Shown in pieces: positions 47,995 to 64,000 of a stretch of 64,000 bases of DNA. Each line of letters begins with the position of its first letter. Within the stretch, counting starts at the first letter, position 1. A program made the position numbers and the translations under genes. Origin of the DNA: Romanomermis culicivorax (lineage: Eukaryota; Nematoda; Enoplea; Mermithida; Mermithidae); the NCBI GenBank assembly GCA_963922205.1, contig CAWUHX010000067.1, forward strand, positions 992,001-1,056,000. The letters are read 5' to 3'. A model generated the notes under the pieces. That model had not been told where the DNA came from, ran no database searches, and saw only the letters and a program-made list of their open reading frames with translations.

Positions 47995-48237
47995 CATACC
48001 TGTACTTGGGGGGGGACCCCCCCCCCAACTTGGCCAACCCAGTACCCAAAATCATTTACCCCCCCCCCCACTTTCCCAACCCTCCCCCCAGTTGGGAAAA
48101 AATTAAAAAAATTTGCCAAAAAGTGTATGTTTTTTTGGCCTTTTTTGGGAAAAATTTCGAATTTTTTTTCTACCCCCCCCCCCCAAATTTCGGATTTACC
48201 CCCCCCCCCCCAACTGGTCGGAGGTCTTACAGGTATG
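47995..48237. mobile_element. hAT-like MITE, family C, copy 2, nested in the LINE
   Basis: Starts CATACCTGTACTTGGGG and ends GAGGTCTTACAGGTATG, in reverse orientation to copy 1. A perfect 8-bp duplication TTGGGTAG flanks it (47987-47994 and 48238-48245). It is inserted in the 3' untranslated end of the LINE, so it is younger than the LINE insertion. Confidence 0.88.
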
Positions 48238-48357
48238 TTGGGTAGGGAATTCCAAACATCAATATTTCGCGAGCAAAAATCATATTTTAAAGCGTTAGAG
48301 TTATATATTTCGATTTATACAATTTAAATAAGTCAGACGCGCGATAATTGAATGGAC

Positions 48358-50080
48358 TCAAAGTGAAAAATAAGTCGGGTCGGGTGGAATAACTTTAAAT
48401 TTCAAAATTAAGAACATGTAAGATAGGTCGATACACGTACGTCTAAATGCAAGGTCATCAAGGCCAGATTTGTTGAGGCGCTCCTTATAGATTAAATCTT
48501 TATATCCAAAAAGTCTTTTTGTAAACCTTCGTTGAACTTTTTCTACCAATTTATTATCCCCAACCAGACAAGGATTCCAGAGTGGTGAACCATATTCCAG
48601 GATAGGGAGAACATAGGATTTAAAAGCCCTGATTTTTTCTTCATTGAAGTTAGAGTGAAAACATTTTAAAATCAAATTTGCCACCCTAGATGCTTTTTTA
48701 ACCACATAATTACAGTGGGCAGTTGCAGACAATTTTTCATTGAACATAACACCAAGATCCTTCATCTATGAAACAGTAGGAATCAGGAAATCGTTTATAT
48801 AATACTCAACTTTGGGGTTATTACTCCCAAAATGCAGAGCAGAGCATTTTTCCAGAGAAATGGATAATTGCCATTTCAATGACCATTCATAAACTTTGAC
48901 AAGATCACCTTGTAGTACTTCAGCATTTTCTGTGGCATTGAATATTTTTACATCATCAGCAAAAAAATAAATTTCACTGCTAATACCATCAAATATATCA
49001 TTTATAACAATTAGGAACAATGTTGGTCCCAATACACTACCCTGAGGAACCCCACTAGTAACCTTAATTGGATTAAAGAAGCAATAGCCAATTTTTACCT
49101 GTTGAGTCCTATTAAATAAAAAACCATGTAACCATCTCAATTAAAAAAATAGATATGCCATAGGAAGCTAATTTTCCAAACAGTTTTTCATGAGAAACAG
49201 TATCAAATGCTTTCTGAAAATCGATATAAATTGAATCTGTTGCTACTTTTTTATCCAAATTTTTAGCCCATAATGTTTTACAACTTAAAAGCTGAAGGGC
49301 ATAAGATTTTTTCTTTCTAAATCCAAATTGTCTATCATTCAGAAAATTATATGACTCAAAATAAGCCATCAGGTCTACATTTACTTTCCATAACCTTGCA
49401 TGAGACACAACATAAAGAAACTGGTTTATAATTTTCTACCTTTTTTTGAAAATAGGTACCACATTTGATGTTTTCCAAATATCTGGTAATTGTCCAGTTC
49501 TAAATAAAATTTCAAAAATTGTTCTCAAAGGTTCTGCCAAAACTAGATATAATTTTTTCAGGAAAAAGGCACACAGACCATCAGGACCAAGAGACAGTGT
49601 AGGCTTCAAATATTTTAGAGTCAATAGGACTCTTAAGAAATCAAATTTGATTGATAAATCTTTATTAAACTGCTTTTGAGGATATTCAGGGATTTTTTCA
49701 TTGTCCAAGATAAATACAGATCCAAAATATTGGTTGAATATTTCACTTTTCATTCTATCATCAGTATCAGACTCACCAGAAACAATAACAGGGATAGTGT
49801 GTCTCAACTGAGTTTTATTATTGATAAATCTATAAAAATCCTTGATTGAATTCGATTTTAGCAATTATTCTTCCTTTCTAGCATAATATTTGATCATTGC
49901 AGTTTTCAAGACTTTGGAATTGTGTTTCAGTCTATTTTTGTTAGCATAACTACGATTTTTAGCATAATTTTTCCACAAGTTTTTCTTTATTGATTTTAAT
50001 TTCAAAAGATACTTTGGCAAATTAGAGGTTTTTGAGAATTTTTTCTTTTTGGGAACAAATTCCAGTATTAATTTCTTCAT
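48358..50080 (-). pseudogene. LINE reverse transcriptase, broken
   Basis: The frame pieces 50080-49865, 49864-49436, 49408-49112, 49140-48766 and 48765-48358 together read as one reverse transcriptase. Visible motifs are F-Q-K-A-F-D-T-V (palm), G-V-P-Q-G-S-V-L-G-P, and F-A-D-D in place of the catalytic [YF]xDD box. The thumb/connection end follows, with L-E-Y-G-S-P-L-W-N-P and V-Q-R-R-F-T-K-R-L. In-frame stops separate the pieces at 49865 and 48766, and frameshifts lie near 49420 and 49125. It cannot make an active enzyme. Confidence 0.85.
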
Positions 50081-50203
50081 TAGTTCTAAAAAACAAGATG
50101 GAAGTCATTAACAGTAATGCATTGTCCAAAAAAATTTGTCCAATCGACTTTTGCCAAATAGATTTGAAGAGATTCATAATGAAATGAAATCAAATTTATC
50201 ATC

Positions 50204-50761
50204 CTAAATGATTTTATCCTTGATTCTAACATTGATACTAAAATTGACAGTACAAGGGTCACTCGTAGAAAAATTTTCCCCTGTGGTGCAATTATTCACA
50301 AGGCCAGGGAAATTACAGAATACTATATCCAGAAAATTATAGCCACGAGTTGGTTTCATAACAAACTGCTCAAAACCGTTTCTTGTCAAACAATTGTGCA
50401 GTGGAAGGGCAAAATTGTCAATATGGGAAGAATATCCATACTGTTTCAAAGATGGTAGATTAAAATCTCCAAGAATTATACATTTGGAATTATCTGCAAC
50501 ACAAAATTCAAAAAGCAATATAAATTTACCCATAAGTTCAATGTCATATCGGGGTGGTCTGTAACAGAGTATGCATTTAAGTTTGACACCAGTCAAAATA
50601 ATTTCAAAAGTTACAACATCGGGTAGAGATTTTTCTGGGGGTATTTTAGACATTTTAACCTTTAAATTTTTTCGATATACAGCAGCAACGCCACCCCTAT
50701 TCTGACCTTTTCTATCACAGCGTAATACTTCATAATCGGCGTGGTCTACTTTAATATTCAA
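50204..50761 (-). pseudogene. LINE AP-endonuclease domain, partial
   Basis: About 185 residues in one frame. NRGGVAAVYRKNL, C-I-L-C-Y-R-P-P and I-I-L-G-D-F-N-L-P are the usual strands of the exonuclease-endonuclease-phosphatase fold, with the catalytic Asp-x-Asn. The N-terminal Asn/Glu metal ligands are missing through 5' truncation. Confidence 0.8.
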
Positions 50762-50764
50762 GTC

Positions 50765-50993
50765 TTTCGTTACTTATGTAGTCCAATATTAGAATACTGT
50801 CGTTCAGTATGGAATCCGCATTTTTAGCCGACGCACGTTACGTCGAAAATGTTCAACGTAGATTTAAGAGAAAGATTTTCGGTCATATTCCTCAAATGGA
50901 GCAAAAAGTTTTGAGCAAAAAAACACTATAAGAGGAATTTGATGTTGATCATACCGGCTTGAACCGGAGCAGGCCCGTATTTCGAGGGGGGAA
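50765..50993 (+). pseudogene. Fragment of a second LINE, opposite strand
   Basis: Plus-strand translation gives I-L-E-Y-C-R-S-V-W-N-P-H-F, then V-E-N-V-Q-R-R-F-K-R-K-I-F-G-H after a frame change. This is the same thumb region as in the neighbouring LINE (48358-48600) but differs in sequence. It abuts the truncated 5' end of that LINE head to head. Confidence 0.65.
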
Positions 50994-51113
50994 GGGTGGA
51001 ATTCCCCTTAACTTTTTACATTTTTTCGGGTTTTTTTCAAAATCTACGCCGAAAACGATTGAACTAATATAAATTTTACAATAAAAACTTCAGCAGAATT
51101 TATACGTCTCAGT

Positions 51114-51889
51114 CACTGTTTTTTTCCACGAACTTTTTTCCACAGATGTGGAAAGAGGTGAAATTTTTTTCCCACAAATGGGAAAAATTTTTTTTCGTCT
51201 TAAAATCCTCGTTTTTTCGCTTGAAAATGCTCATAAACTTCATATTAAGTGTTTTTGGGTTTTTTAAATCATTCTGATCATCTCAAAACTTAGATTTAAA
51301 TTTTGTGTTCATAAATCGTAATTTATAGAAAATTATCATTCAAAAAATTTTAATACCATTAATTTGTTCGTAACCTTTCATAAATTTGGCCGAAAAGCTA
51401 TGACTCAGAAGCGCAGAAATTTTCCAAAAATACTTCCATGAAGATTTTGAATTCAATTTACGTTAAGAAAGGAACAAACGCTTCAAAAACTTTAGAAAGT
51501 TGACGAGTTGATCTTTCTCAAAAAATCTACGAAGGAAAAATTGCGGATATCGTCATTAAATACAAAGATATAATATTCAAGATTGCCAATTAAACGTGAA
51601 ATAATACGTTTAAAATTATGAAAACTATTAACGATTAAATGGTAAGTGAAGTTAGACATGCTAAAAGCCGCGCCTGAGCTTGTTAATAAATAATAATGCT
51701 TTTTAAAGTTATAATCGGCGCGAAGCGCCGGAAAATTGTCAGATTTGGACCTCCTAAAATGCACCGAAATGCATCTTTTCAATATGAAAACCCCCAATTT
51801 TTCTTTCACATTTGTGCAAAGACCTCAAAAATTTTTTCCACATCCCAGATTTTTTCCACATTATAGTACAAATGTGGAAAAAATCATTG
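51114..51889. mobile_element. hAT-like element, 776 bp (CACTGTTTTTTTCCAC ends)
   Basis: Starts CACTGTTTTTTTCCACGAAC and ends TGTGGAAAAAATCATTG. The flanks GTCTCAGT (51106-51113) and GTCTCAAT (51890-51897) match at 7 of 8 positions. It contains GGCGCGAAGCGCCGG at about 51717. Interior sequence is related in reverse to 46526-47539. Confidence 0.77.
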
Positions 51890-51908
51890 GTCTCAATCAT
51901 ACCTGTAT

Positions 51909-53515
51909 CACGGTTTTTTCCTCAAATCAGGTGTTTTGAGGAAAAAATATTTCGGAATGAAAAAAGAAATTCGGGGTATGGTTCTCATTGTGGGAAAAAA
52001 TTTTGGGAATTCAAAACCGAAAAGATACGTTTTAGTGAATTTAAAAGGGTAAAATCTCAAAATTTTTCGACGCTTTGCGCTGGTCATGGGTATAATAATA
52101 ACTATTTTCTTTCAGGCGCGGCCATTAACATATCTTCTTCGACTTACTAATTAATGCTCAACAGTTTCTATCAATCCTTAGCTCGTTTCATTTTCTAATC
52201 GTTAACAGTCAATCATGTCGCCGAAAATAGAGATTTTTTATCAATTCTCTCAATTTTTCCTCTCGATGCTTGGAATTTTTTAAACGTCTGCAACCTGAAC
52301 TTTTGCGTTTATTGAAGATGGAAATTGAAGACATCATTCTAGACTGCGATTTTAGAACTTCTGTTAATGAATATCTGTTGGAGAGATCTATTTTCCTGCG
52401 TTCTGGAATATAAAAACTGAAAAATTGGGAAACAAATTATAATTCATCATTTGGATTTTAATGTATTTCCCAACGTTGTGAAGGTTCAATTTGCAGCGTT
52501 TTAGAATGTGAAAATCCAAAAACCAAGAACTAAATAAAATTAGATGATTCTAATCAGAGCCATAGATAATGTTAACAGCAGATAAATTCCTGAGAACTCT
52601 ATCGTTAACATGCTTCACCTGCTCCTGTAGAACACCAATATCTTCATGAGCTCATTTTGACTAACATAACCAGAATTTTCTCAATTTTTTTCCTCATTTT
52701 TGCAGGTTTTTGACTCCAAATACAGCAAAACACTGTTTTTTTCCTCGAAGATTTTTTCCTCCTGAGAACCCGTTTTTCAAAAATTTCCCACATGTTAAAA
52801 AACGTTTATAATGGTGGCTACTAATGCTTTTTTATGCATTTCAGGAGCATACCGAAGCATTTTGATGTTTTTCTTTCTCTTTCGCGCCGGAAATTTTCGA
52901 GTTTTTATATTCTAAAACACTGCACATAACCTGTAATTGAGGGGCGGGTTGGGGGGGATTCGTCTTTTTTTTTCTTTTTCAGGTATATTTTCGACTTTTT
53001 CGACCCCCTCCTCAAATTTTGGGTTCACCCTCCCCCAACTGGTCGGACTTCTTACAGGTATGACGCTGAAAAAAAATCTGCAGACTTCAACAAATATTCC
53101 TTAATAGAAGCTCTAAAATTACAGTCTATAATGATGTTTTCAATCTTCATCGTCTATAAATAAATCATTTTAAAAACGTTCGAAAAATTCCTTGTCCCGA
53201 GAGAAAATTTGACAGAATTTATGACTTTCAGCGAAATACTGACTCTTAATGATTACAAGACGTGGTAACTCAATTGATAGAAACTGCTGCGAGTTAATTA
53301 GTAAGTCAAAGTAGATATGCTAACGACCACGCCTGACAGAGAATAATGATTATTACCCATGAGATTCTGACGTGAAGTTCACCAAATTCATCTTTTCGCT
53401 TTTAAATTCTTCAAAATGCATTCCTCAATGAGAACCATGCCTAGATTTTTTCCTCATTTCCGACTTATTTCCTCAACAGACTTAATTTGCGGAAAAATGC
53501 TGGTCAGGACTATAA
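51909..53515. mobile_element. Nested hAT-like elements, family E
   Basis: From 51909 (CACGGTTTTTTCCTCAAATC) to about 52735 the sequence follows 20760-21610 in reverse. At 52737 a new end, CACTGTTTTTTTCCTCGAAG, starts a copy in forward orientation, and a G-rich family C-like piece (about 52925-53060) interrupts it. Target duplications could not be read for either, so borders are approximate. Confidence 0.6.
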
Positions 53516-55750
53516 CACTCTTTGTTTTTTTGCAGGCGCCACCGTTAGCTTGTCTATCTATTTAGACTTCATAATTAACCTTCAGCAATGTATATCAATT
53601 GAATCACCTCATCTCTTTTTCCTTCGTTGAGAGTCAGTATTTTGCCCAAAATAAGGCTTTTCATCAATCCTCTGAACTTTTTTCTCATTGGCTTGGAATT
53701 TTTCAATCATTTTCTACATAACTTTTGCATTTATGAACGGTGAAGATTGCAGACATCATTCTGGACTGTATGCAACTTTTATTCGGCAATGTTTGTTGGG
53801 AAGATTCATTTTCCTACGTTTTAGAATATAAAAATTCGAAAAATTTTCCTGCGCTCTACGCCAGAATGACAAAAAATTACAACCTATTTTTCTGATTTTA
53901 ATTTACTTCTCTATGTTGCGAAGACCCATTTTCCAGTATTTTTGAATGTAAAAATCCGAAACTTTTTTTTACATAAAATTCGATATTCCTACTCAGAATT
54001 ACAGAAATTTTAATGCAGATAAGTTCACGAGAAATCTATTGCTGATAAATGCTTCCAACCGTTGTAGAACACTAATGTCTCGTTCATCAGCTCAGTGTTA
54101 CTGACTTGACTAGAATTTTCTCTATTTTTCCTTCATTTTTGCATCTTACTGACTCTAAAAACATCAGAATGTTAGGCTATGCTTCTAAAATGTAGGAGAA
54201 AATATCCGTGGCCACATTGTAAACATTTTTAATAATGTGGAAAATGGGGGAAAAAATTCTGGATAATGTTCTGATGTGGAATAAATCTGTCAGGGTTACT
54301 GTAGGTGCACGTGTTCAACTTCCAGTGTCGGCGCACAGGCGGTGGACGCGGCAAATAGTGGCTAGAAAAGAAAAGACAAATTTACATGTGATGCCACTGT
54401 TTCCCGTGTTTTTGGTTATTTTTTTATTATTGGTTTTTGGTCATGTTTGCATTGCCGTCTATCATCGGAATTATATTAGTTTTGTTTTATTATTTGACGA
54501 CATTGCCTCATTTTCCCAATACAACGTTGAGACGGTAACTTGCATCGTTTTGTGAGCGTAGTGGAAGGTTTTTTAAGAATAGGAGTGGAGACTTGGGTAG
54601 AAGCTCCTGAGATAGGTGCCAAGGTGTTCTGCCTGAGGTTTAGTGAAGTACTGGTGAAGTTATCTGAGAGTTCACGTGAGAGAGTTTTGGTGTGTTGGTG
54701 TTTTTGTTAGCCTGTGGTCAGAACTGTTGCAGCTTCCTTTGTATAAACCCAAAGGTCAGTTACATTATCATCTCGACCCCACAGTAGCCTAACAAATCTT
54801 TGAGGAAAAAACGATAAGTGACATTTTTTTGAGTTTTTTTGAAAATTTTCCATTTTTCGACTATTTTGGGACCTATTCCTCAAATATCGGGAAAAATTCT
54901 GGCTATTTTTCGACTATTTTGGGAGCCCCACAGATTTTGGGGGAAATGGATACTCCACTCACAAATTTGGGCTCCATTCCCCCTAAACAACTTGAGGTGT
55001 TACGGCTATAAATGTAATTGACCTAATTGTGTCGTCTATCACTATCAGCACAATTTGACTGACCTAACCAAAATTTTTCTGTTTTTCTTTTGTTATGAAC
55101 TATAATACGGATTTGATGTCTGACCGATTTTTGCGCTGAAAAAGTCATTTTCGACCAAAAAATAGATATTTTTCGTCGATTTCAGGCCTTCTCAACTGCT
55201 GTCAACAACTGAAAGCTGGCAGAGAGGGTCGTCGAGAACTGTCATACAATTGAGAATTTTGAGAGGGACACGTCCCACCAATTCCCTCATCCACAGGTAG
55301 GAAATAAAGCATCTGTGGCTTCAATATAAATGTTTTAAAAATGTAAAAAAAATTTCAGAAGTTTGGATATGGAAAAAAACATCGAGGATTAAAGCAGTGG
55401 CCGTAACGTCCCAACACATTGATTTCGGCAAAAAAGTTTCTTTATTGGAAAAATTTTTGACTTTTACGCGGCCATTTTTGATTCCCCTAAAGATTATGAA
55501 AAAATAGGGTATACCCTAATCGACCGGTACAATTGCGTTTAGTCCACACCCATCTCATATAATTACAAATCTGTCTGCAACATCGGGAAAAAATTGGTTG
55601 CACAGAAAAAAATTTCGTTGCTCAATCTAAAATTAATAAATTCACTCGATGTTTTCAGAAAAACGATCGAAAGCTAGTTTTCGTGTACTAATTCATTTAC
55701 ATAACACGTGTCAGTTTCAGACTTATAGAACTGAATTTCATAACTTTTAG
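53516..55750. other. Mosaic of decayed repeats, no gene supported
   Basis: Positions 53520-54230 again resemble family E interior (GAGAGTCAGTATTTTG, CCTGCGCTCTACGCCAG as a worn palindrome). A 106-residue frame at 54235-54555 has a hydrophobic stretch but no recognisable domain. Positions 54829-55015 look like a worn family C element. Nothing else is identified. Confidence 0.4.
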
Positions 55751-55751
55751 A

Positions 55752-55990
55752 GAATAATAATAATAATTTTATTCGTCAGGGAAAAATATTACGAAAAATA
55801 ATTAGAAAGAAGAAAGATACATATTCAAAGGCGTAAGTATTAAATGGCGCGACACTGCTTTCAAGAAGGCTAGCAAGACTAACTTTTTCGGCACGCAGCT
55901 TCGAAAAAATTTCGATTTCGCCTGTTTGAGGGGTTCCGCGCTGCGCCCTTGCATCAGCTGAATTTTGTTCAGGTCACTTAGATTCAAGCC
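55752..55990 (-). pseudogene. Possible LINE 3'-end fragment
   Basis: A minus-strand frame of about 61 residues, starting N-L-S-D-L-N-K-I-Q-L and ending in basic and Leu-rich sequence, stops shortly before an ATT microsatellite (TAATAATAATAATTTTATT, 55752-55773). A short C-terminal coding piece next to a simple tail is the usual look of a truncated LINE, but no diagnostic motif is left. Confidence 0.3.
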
Positions 55991-56506
55991 AATAGTGAGG
56001 CACTAACTTCTGTTCAGCCTCAAATATCTCAAAAACTAGCAGTGCATGAAAAGTAGTAGTATAAAATTCGGAATCGGGACGTTATTTCCTTCCAAAAATG
56101 ATTTAATACCACACCAAGTGATGTATAGTCGCGATCGGGAAATATTAGATTAGTAAGCGAGTTTTGACATATTCTTGTACGCAACGATATTCGTTATGAA
56201 AATCCACAGTAAACTTACGATTCGAATGTCAAAAATGATGCACTCTTCCAAAGCGCATGTAAATAGCCAAGTACTTGGCCGTTTTGGATGACTTTGGTAC
56301 CGAATCGGGGATTTTTAATCGAAATTTGATTTTAAATTAAATTTTAATTGAGTAGAATTAATCGCGACTAAAAGTCGACGATCAGTCCTTGGTGGTTAAC
56401 AATACATTTCGTAACATTTTACATTTAATTAAGCAATTTTATCGATAAGTTGTCGATTTGAAGTTTTGTACATACGTCTAATTGGAGGGGAATTGGTGGT
56501 GTGACC

Positions 56507-57535
56507 CAGAGCACCCCATGGGGGGGGGGGGTATGGGGGGTATTACCCCCGTCTTAGATTTGAAAATTCATTTACTACCCCCATAAAAACAGCTCACTAT
56601 ACCAAAAAATTTTGGTAGACTTCATCCTCTCCCCAGTAGGTTATATTAATTCGAGAAAAATTGCAGAATGTTTGATTCTGAGGAATTACTCACTGCTCTT
56701 TTTGGCACATTTACCGAGCAAATGATAATAGGAAAGTATGCAACTTCTGTGCCATATAGCGATTTTTAGGAAAGGATATCAGCACATTAATATATACTAC
56801 TTGTAGGAAATCATTATAAATATAATTGGGAGATGAAGTAATGACTTATGTATATGTGATTAATCAAAAAATCGCCCCTTGGGAAGAAAAACATTATGTT
56901 CTTAAAATTCTGCCTCTTCATGCTCTCCTTTCCTTTTCCTCGCTTCTGCGTTGGGTCTTCTGTGCGCATATGGTTACCCAAGCTGTGGCATACTTCCCTG
57001 CTATGAGTTGAGACATGTGAGGTCTGTTGACGTGGATCAGGAGTGGTACTTGGTTTCAAACTCGTAGTTCATAGTCTAATGGGATTAATAATACTAAAGT
57101 CACATTCAGCATCAGGACTTTCAAATGGAAGCACTGTTCCAAGCCTAATCAGCGATGGGATAAGCCCATACTGCTGAAGATGCTGGTTGAAACAATGTTT
57201 CCAAAGGTATGTTGTGCCCGATTCTTGAAATGTGCAGGAATCAGTTGGCACAACAGTCTTCAAAGTGTGACTATTCTGTACGTATAATTAGTGCATTAAA
57301 GTTGCATGATTGGGAGCTGGAAAATGGAGCTGGAATATTAAATGTTTTTGACATTAAAAAGCATAAAGTAGGGGCATTATTCATTTATGTAAGTTCCATG
57401 TGGTTAGAGTACTACAACTCCCCCCTCCTTGGCAAAAAGTTGGGAGCAAAAAAAAAGGTCACGGCATATTTCAAGTACTACCCTTAAAATGTACGATTTT
57501 ACCCCTACCTAAATTTTCGACCTTGGGGACCTCTG
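56507..57535. mobile_element. hAT-like element, family D, long form, 1029 bp
   Basis: Starts CAGAGCACCCCATGGGG and ends GGGGACCTCTG, with a perfect 8-bp duplication GTGTGACC (56499-56506 and 57536-57543). Only the outer parts match the 180-bp copies at 7123 and 12102. The inner 700 bp are unique and contain a plus-strand frame (57209-57487) and a minus-strand frame (56814-57059) with no clear domain. It may be the internally deleted source type of the short copies. Confidence 0.8.
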
Positions 57536-57691
57536 GTGTGACCCCCCAACTTGATCGAACCTGTTACCCAAATGCTGGGACCCTCAACTCGAAAAAATTG
57601 GAAGAACAGCCATCTTTGGTTTTTCGAGGATTTTTGAGCCCTATAGATTTGTGGTTGACCCCTCCCCCTAACGAATAAGCCCTCTTACAGG

Positions 57692-58908
57692 CAGGGTTTT
57701 TTTTGTACATGACCCATTTGCATATGTACAAACGACAGCCAATATTTCATTTGTACAATTTGTACATGGCAAAAATAGGTATAAATAACTAACTTGTGTT
57801 CCTCTATGTCATGGCCAAAGACTAATAACCAAATCAGTGTAATTTTCAAATTTTATTTATAACTTAAAAAGTGCCGTTAATTCATTAAAATTGGGAAAAA
57901 AAATCAAATTTTCGAATTCAAGTCTAATTTACAAGCATTGTGGAACAAATTTTGTTGAAAACTATCCAAAAGCATAATGACTTTACATTAGATGATAAAT
58001 TGATGGTTGAGTCCTCTATGATGACAAATGAAAGCTCAAAAAAGATGTCAATGTTTCCGGCGCTTAAAAATTTTTTGTGTATTGACATTCCGCGACGCTG
58101 GAAAATCAATTTTCCAAACATTTATTTCAAGAATTAGATTCGAATTTTGTGTTCAAAAGTCGTAGTTTTTAGAATTTTATCATCTGAAAAATTTTGAAAA
58201 CAGTAGTTTATTCGTTAATTCGCATGAACTTGGCCGAAAAGATATGAGTGGAAGAATAGAAATTCGATGGCTGCTTTCATGAACATACCTGTAAGAGGTC
58301 CGACCAGTTGGGGGGGAGGGGTCGAAAAAAGTCGAAATTTTTCCCAAAAAGGCCAAAAAACATACACTTTTTTGCCAATTTTTTTAATTTTTTCCAAACT
58401 GGCGGGGGGGGTTGGGTATATGGTTGGCCAAGTTGGGGAGTAGGGTCCCTCCCCCAATTACAGGTATGTCCATGAAGCTTTCGAACTGATTTTATGTTAA
58501 GAGAGGAATAATCGCTTTGAAAAGTTTAGAGACTTGACGTATTGATCCTCCTCAAAAAATGTTTCAAGGAAAAACTACGAATCTTCATCAAATATCAAGA
58601 TAAGATATTGAAGATTACCACATAAAACCTGAGATAATACGTTTGAGATGATGAAAACTATTATACATTAAATGATAGGGAAAGGTAGACATTCTGATAG
58701 CTGCGTCTGAGCTACGTAATACATAATAATGATTGTCAAAGTTATAACCGGCGGGAAGCGCCGGAAAATTTTAGGATTATGAACTTCTAAAATGCATATT
58801 TTCTGTATCTTATCCCCAAAATTTTCTTCGCTAAACGGGGAAAAAGCTGTTTGTACATGTACAAATGACTACCTCAATTTCGTTTGCCCGAAAAAATTTT
58901 CATTACTG
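57692..58908. mobile_element. hAT-like element (CAGGGTTTTTTTTGTAC end), 1217 bp
   Basis: Starts CAGGGTTTTTTTTGTACATG and ends ATTTTCATTACTG, with a perfect 8-bp duplication CTTACAGG (57684-57691 and 58909-58916). The interior resembles 46526-47539 in reverse, with GGCGGGAAGCGCCGG at about 58749. A family C MITE is nested inside. GTACAAATG words near both ends are probably subterminal binding sites. Confidence 0.75.
58284..58468. mobile_element. hAT-like MITE, family C, copy 3, nested
   Basis: Starts CATACCTGTAAGAGGTCCGACC and ends AATTACAGGTATG. The flanks TTCATGAA (58276-58283) and TCCATGAA (58469-58476) match at 7 of 8 positions. It lies inside the element 57692-58908. Confidence 0.83.
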
Positions 58909-59182
58909 CTTACAGGTATATATGGTTTCATAAAACATTGACATACATGATTAAACGCAAAATTACGCGAGATATCGACGGACTGCAATTAGCAACTAGC
59001 TTAAATACCAATGTATATAACAGAGATAAGGGGATTTTTTGGATTTCTCGAAATCTATGATTGAAGTCGCTCGAATACCATTGAGAAAAATTCGTTAAAT
59101 TTTCTTACACTCGATTTTCCTGCGCAGAAAAAAGCTTCTAATATCGTTCGCCTAATTTTTATATATGCTCTTTCCTTGAATA

Positions 59183-63729
<4,547 letters not shown>

Positions 63730-64000
63730 GTGAGGATTTTTGATTTTCAATAGTTTTTCACGCAATTTTCCACCTTTGATGTTCCTTATTCTGATACAGT
63801 TCCATGTGGTAAGATTTGTGTTGTTTGCACACTTGTCACATTATGCATACATTTCTTATGCTATATAAGTTTTGCACAAATGTTTTATGCTAGAGACAAG
63901 ATTTATGTAAAAATTATATGGCTTTCATAAAAAGGAACATCCGAGTTTTTCAGAAAATTCTCAGCATCATTGAAGATGAATCTTTGATTTTTTCTTTATA

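Larger units (their letters stand above)
47826..50761 (-). mobile_element. Non-LTR retrotransposon (CR1/Jockey-like LINE), 5'-truncated
   Basis: Encodes an AP endonuclease and reverse transcriptase in several broken frames on the minus strand. It ends at the left in a TTTC-type simple tail (about 47826-47840), as LINE 3' ends do. Read from its 5' side it starts inside the endonuclease, so the front is missing. A family C MITE interrupts its 3' part at 47995-48237. Assignment to the CR1/Jockey side rests on domain order and motif wording; the exact clade is open. Confidence 0.85.

Noticed and set aside
54235-54555. 106-residue frame with a hydrophobic segment
   Set aside because: It starts inside a decayed hAT-like element, has no homology I recognise and no splice-site context.

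Overview
The window is nuclear DNA of an animal, most likely an arthropod and probably an insect. The signs are split genes with GT-AG introns, two metazoan housekeeping families (an SLC16-type transporter and a TOG-domain microtubule polymerase), a CR1/Jockey-like LINE, hAT and PIF/Harbinger DNA transposons, and a complete Polinton/Maverick. The species cannot be told from the sequence. The DNA is AT-rich, and most of what lies outside exons is transposon-derived.

Layout. Positions 1-900 hold a relic of an LTR-retroelement-like repeat. Positions 2271-16304 (minus strand) hold an 11-exon monocarboxylate-transporter-like gene. All its exon junctions can be placed so that the frame closes exactly (977 codons plus stop). 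Its introns carry at least six small hAT-like elements, each with an 8-bp target duplication. Positions 17471-18351 are a PIF/Harbinger element. Positions 19400-21610 are hAT fragments and a further hAT-like element, and 22484-23380 is a second copy of the LTR-like repeat.

Positions 23388-43456 are a 20,069-bp Polinton with 6-bp target duplications (GACATG) and terminal inverted repeats of about 800 bp. Its left arm encodes a protein-primed family B DNA polymerase on the minus strand, split by ten short introns. Its right arm encodes, on the plus strand and in tight order, an unknown protein, the packaging ATPase, a membrane protein, an HMG-like protein, a small hydrophobic virion-type protein, a conserved unknown protein, a chromodomain integrase, an adenain-like protease, a second membrane protein, the minor capsid protein, a pVI-like protein and the major capsid protein. 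A GC-rich two-exon gene not recognised here lies on the minus strand near the right end. Several of these genes carry single stops or frameshifts, so the copy is decaying and probably non-autonomous.

Positions 43948-59000 are a transposon graveyard: a Harbinger MITE, several families of hAT-like elements nested in each other, and a broken LINE with a MITE inside it. Positions 59183-63729 are the start of a TOG-domain gene (msps/XMAP215 type) running out of the window. It has two tandem TOG2-like domains with matching exon structures.

How it fits together: the two host genes are unrelated neighbours separated by about 43 kb of mobile DNA. The Polinton genes form one module: polymerase and integrase for replication and insertion; ATPase, protease and capsid proteins for virion formation.
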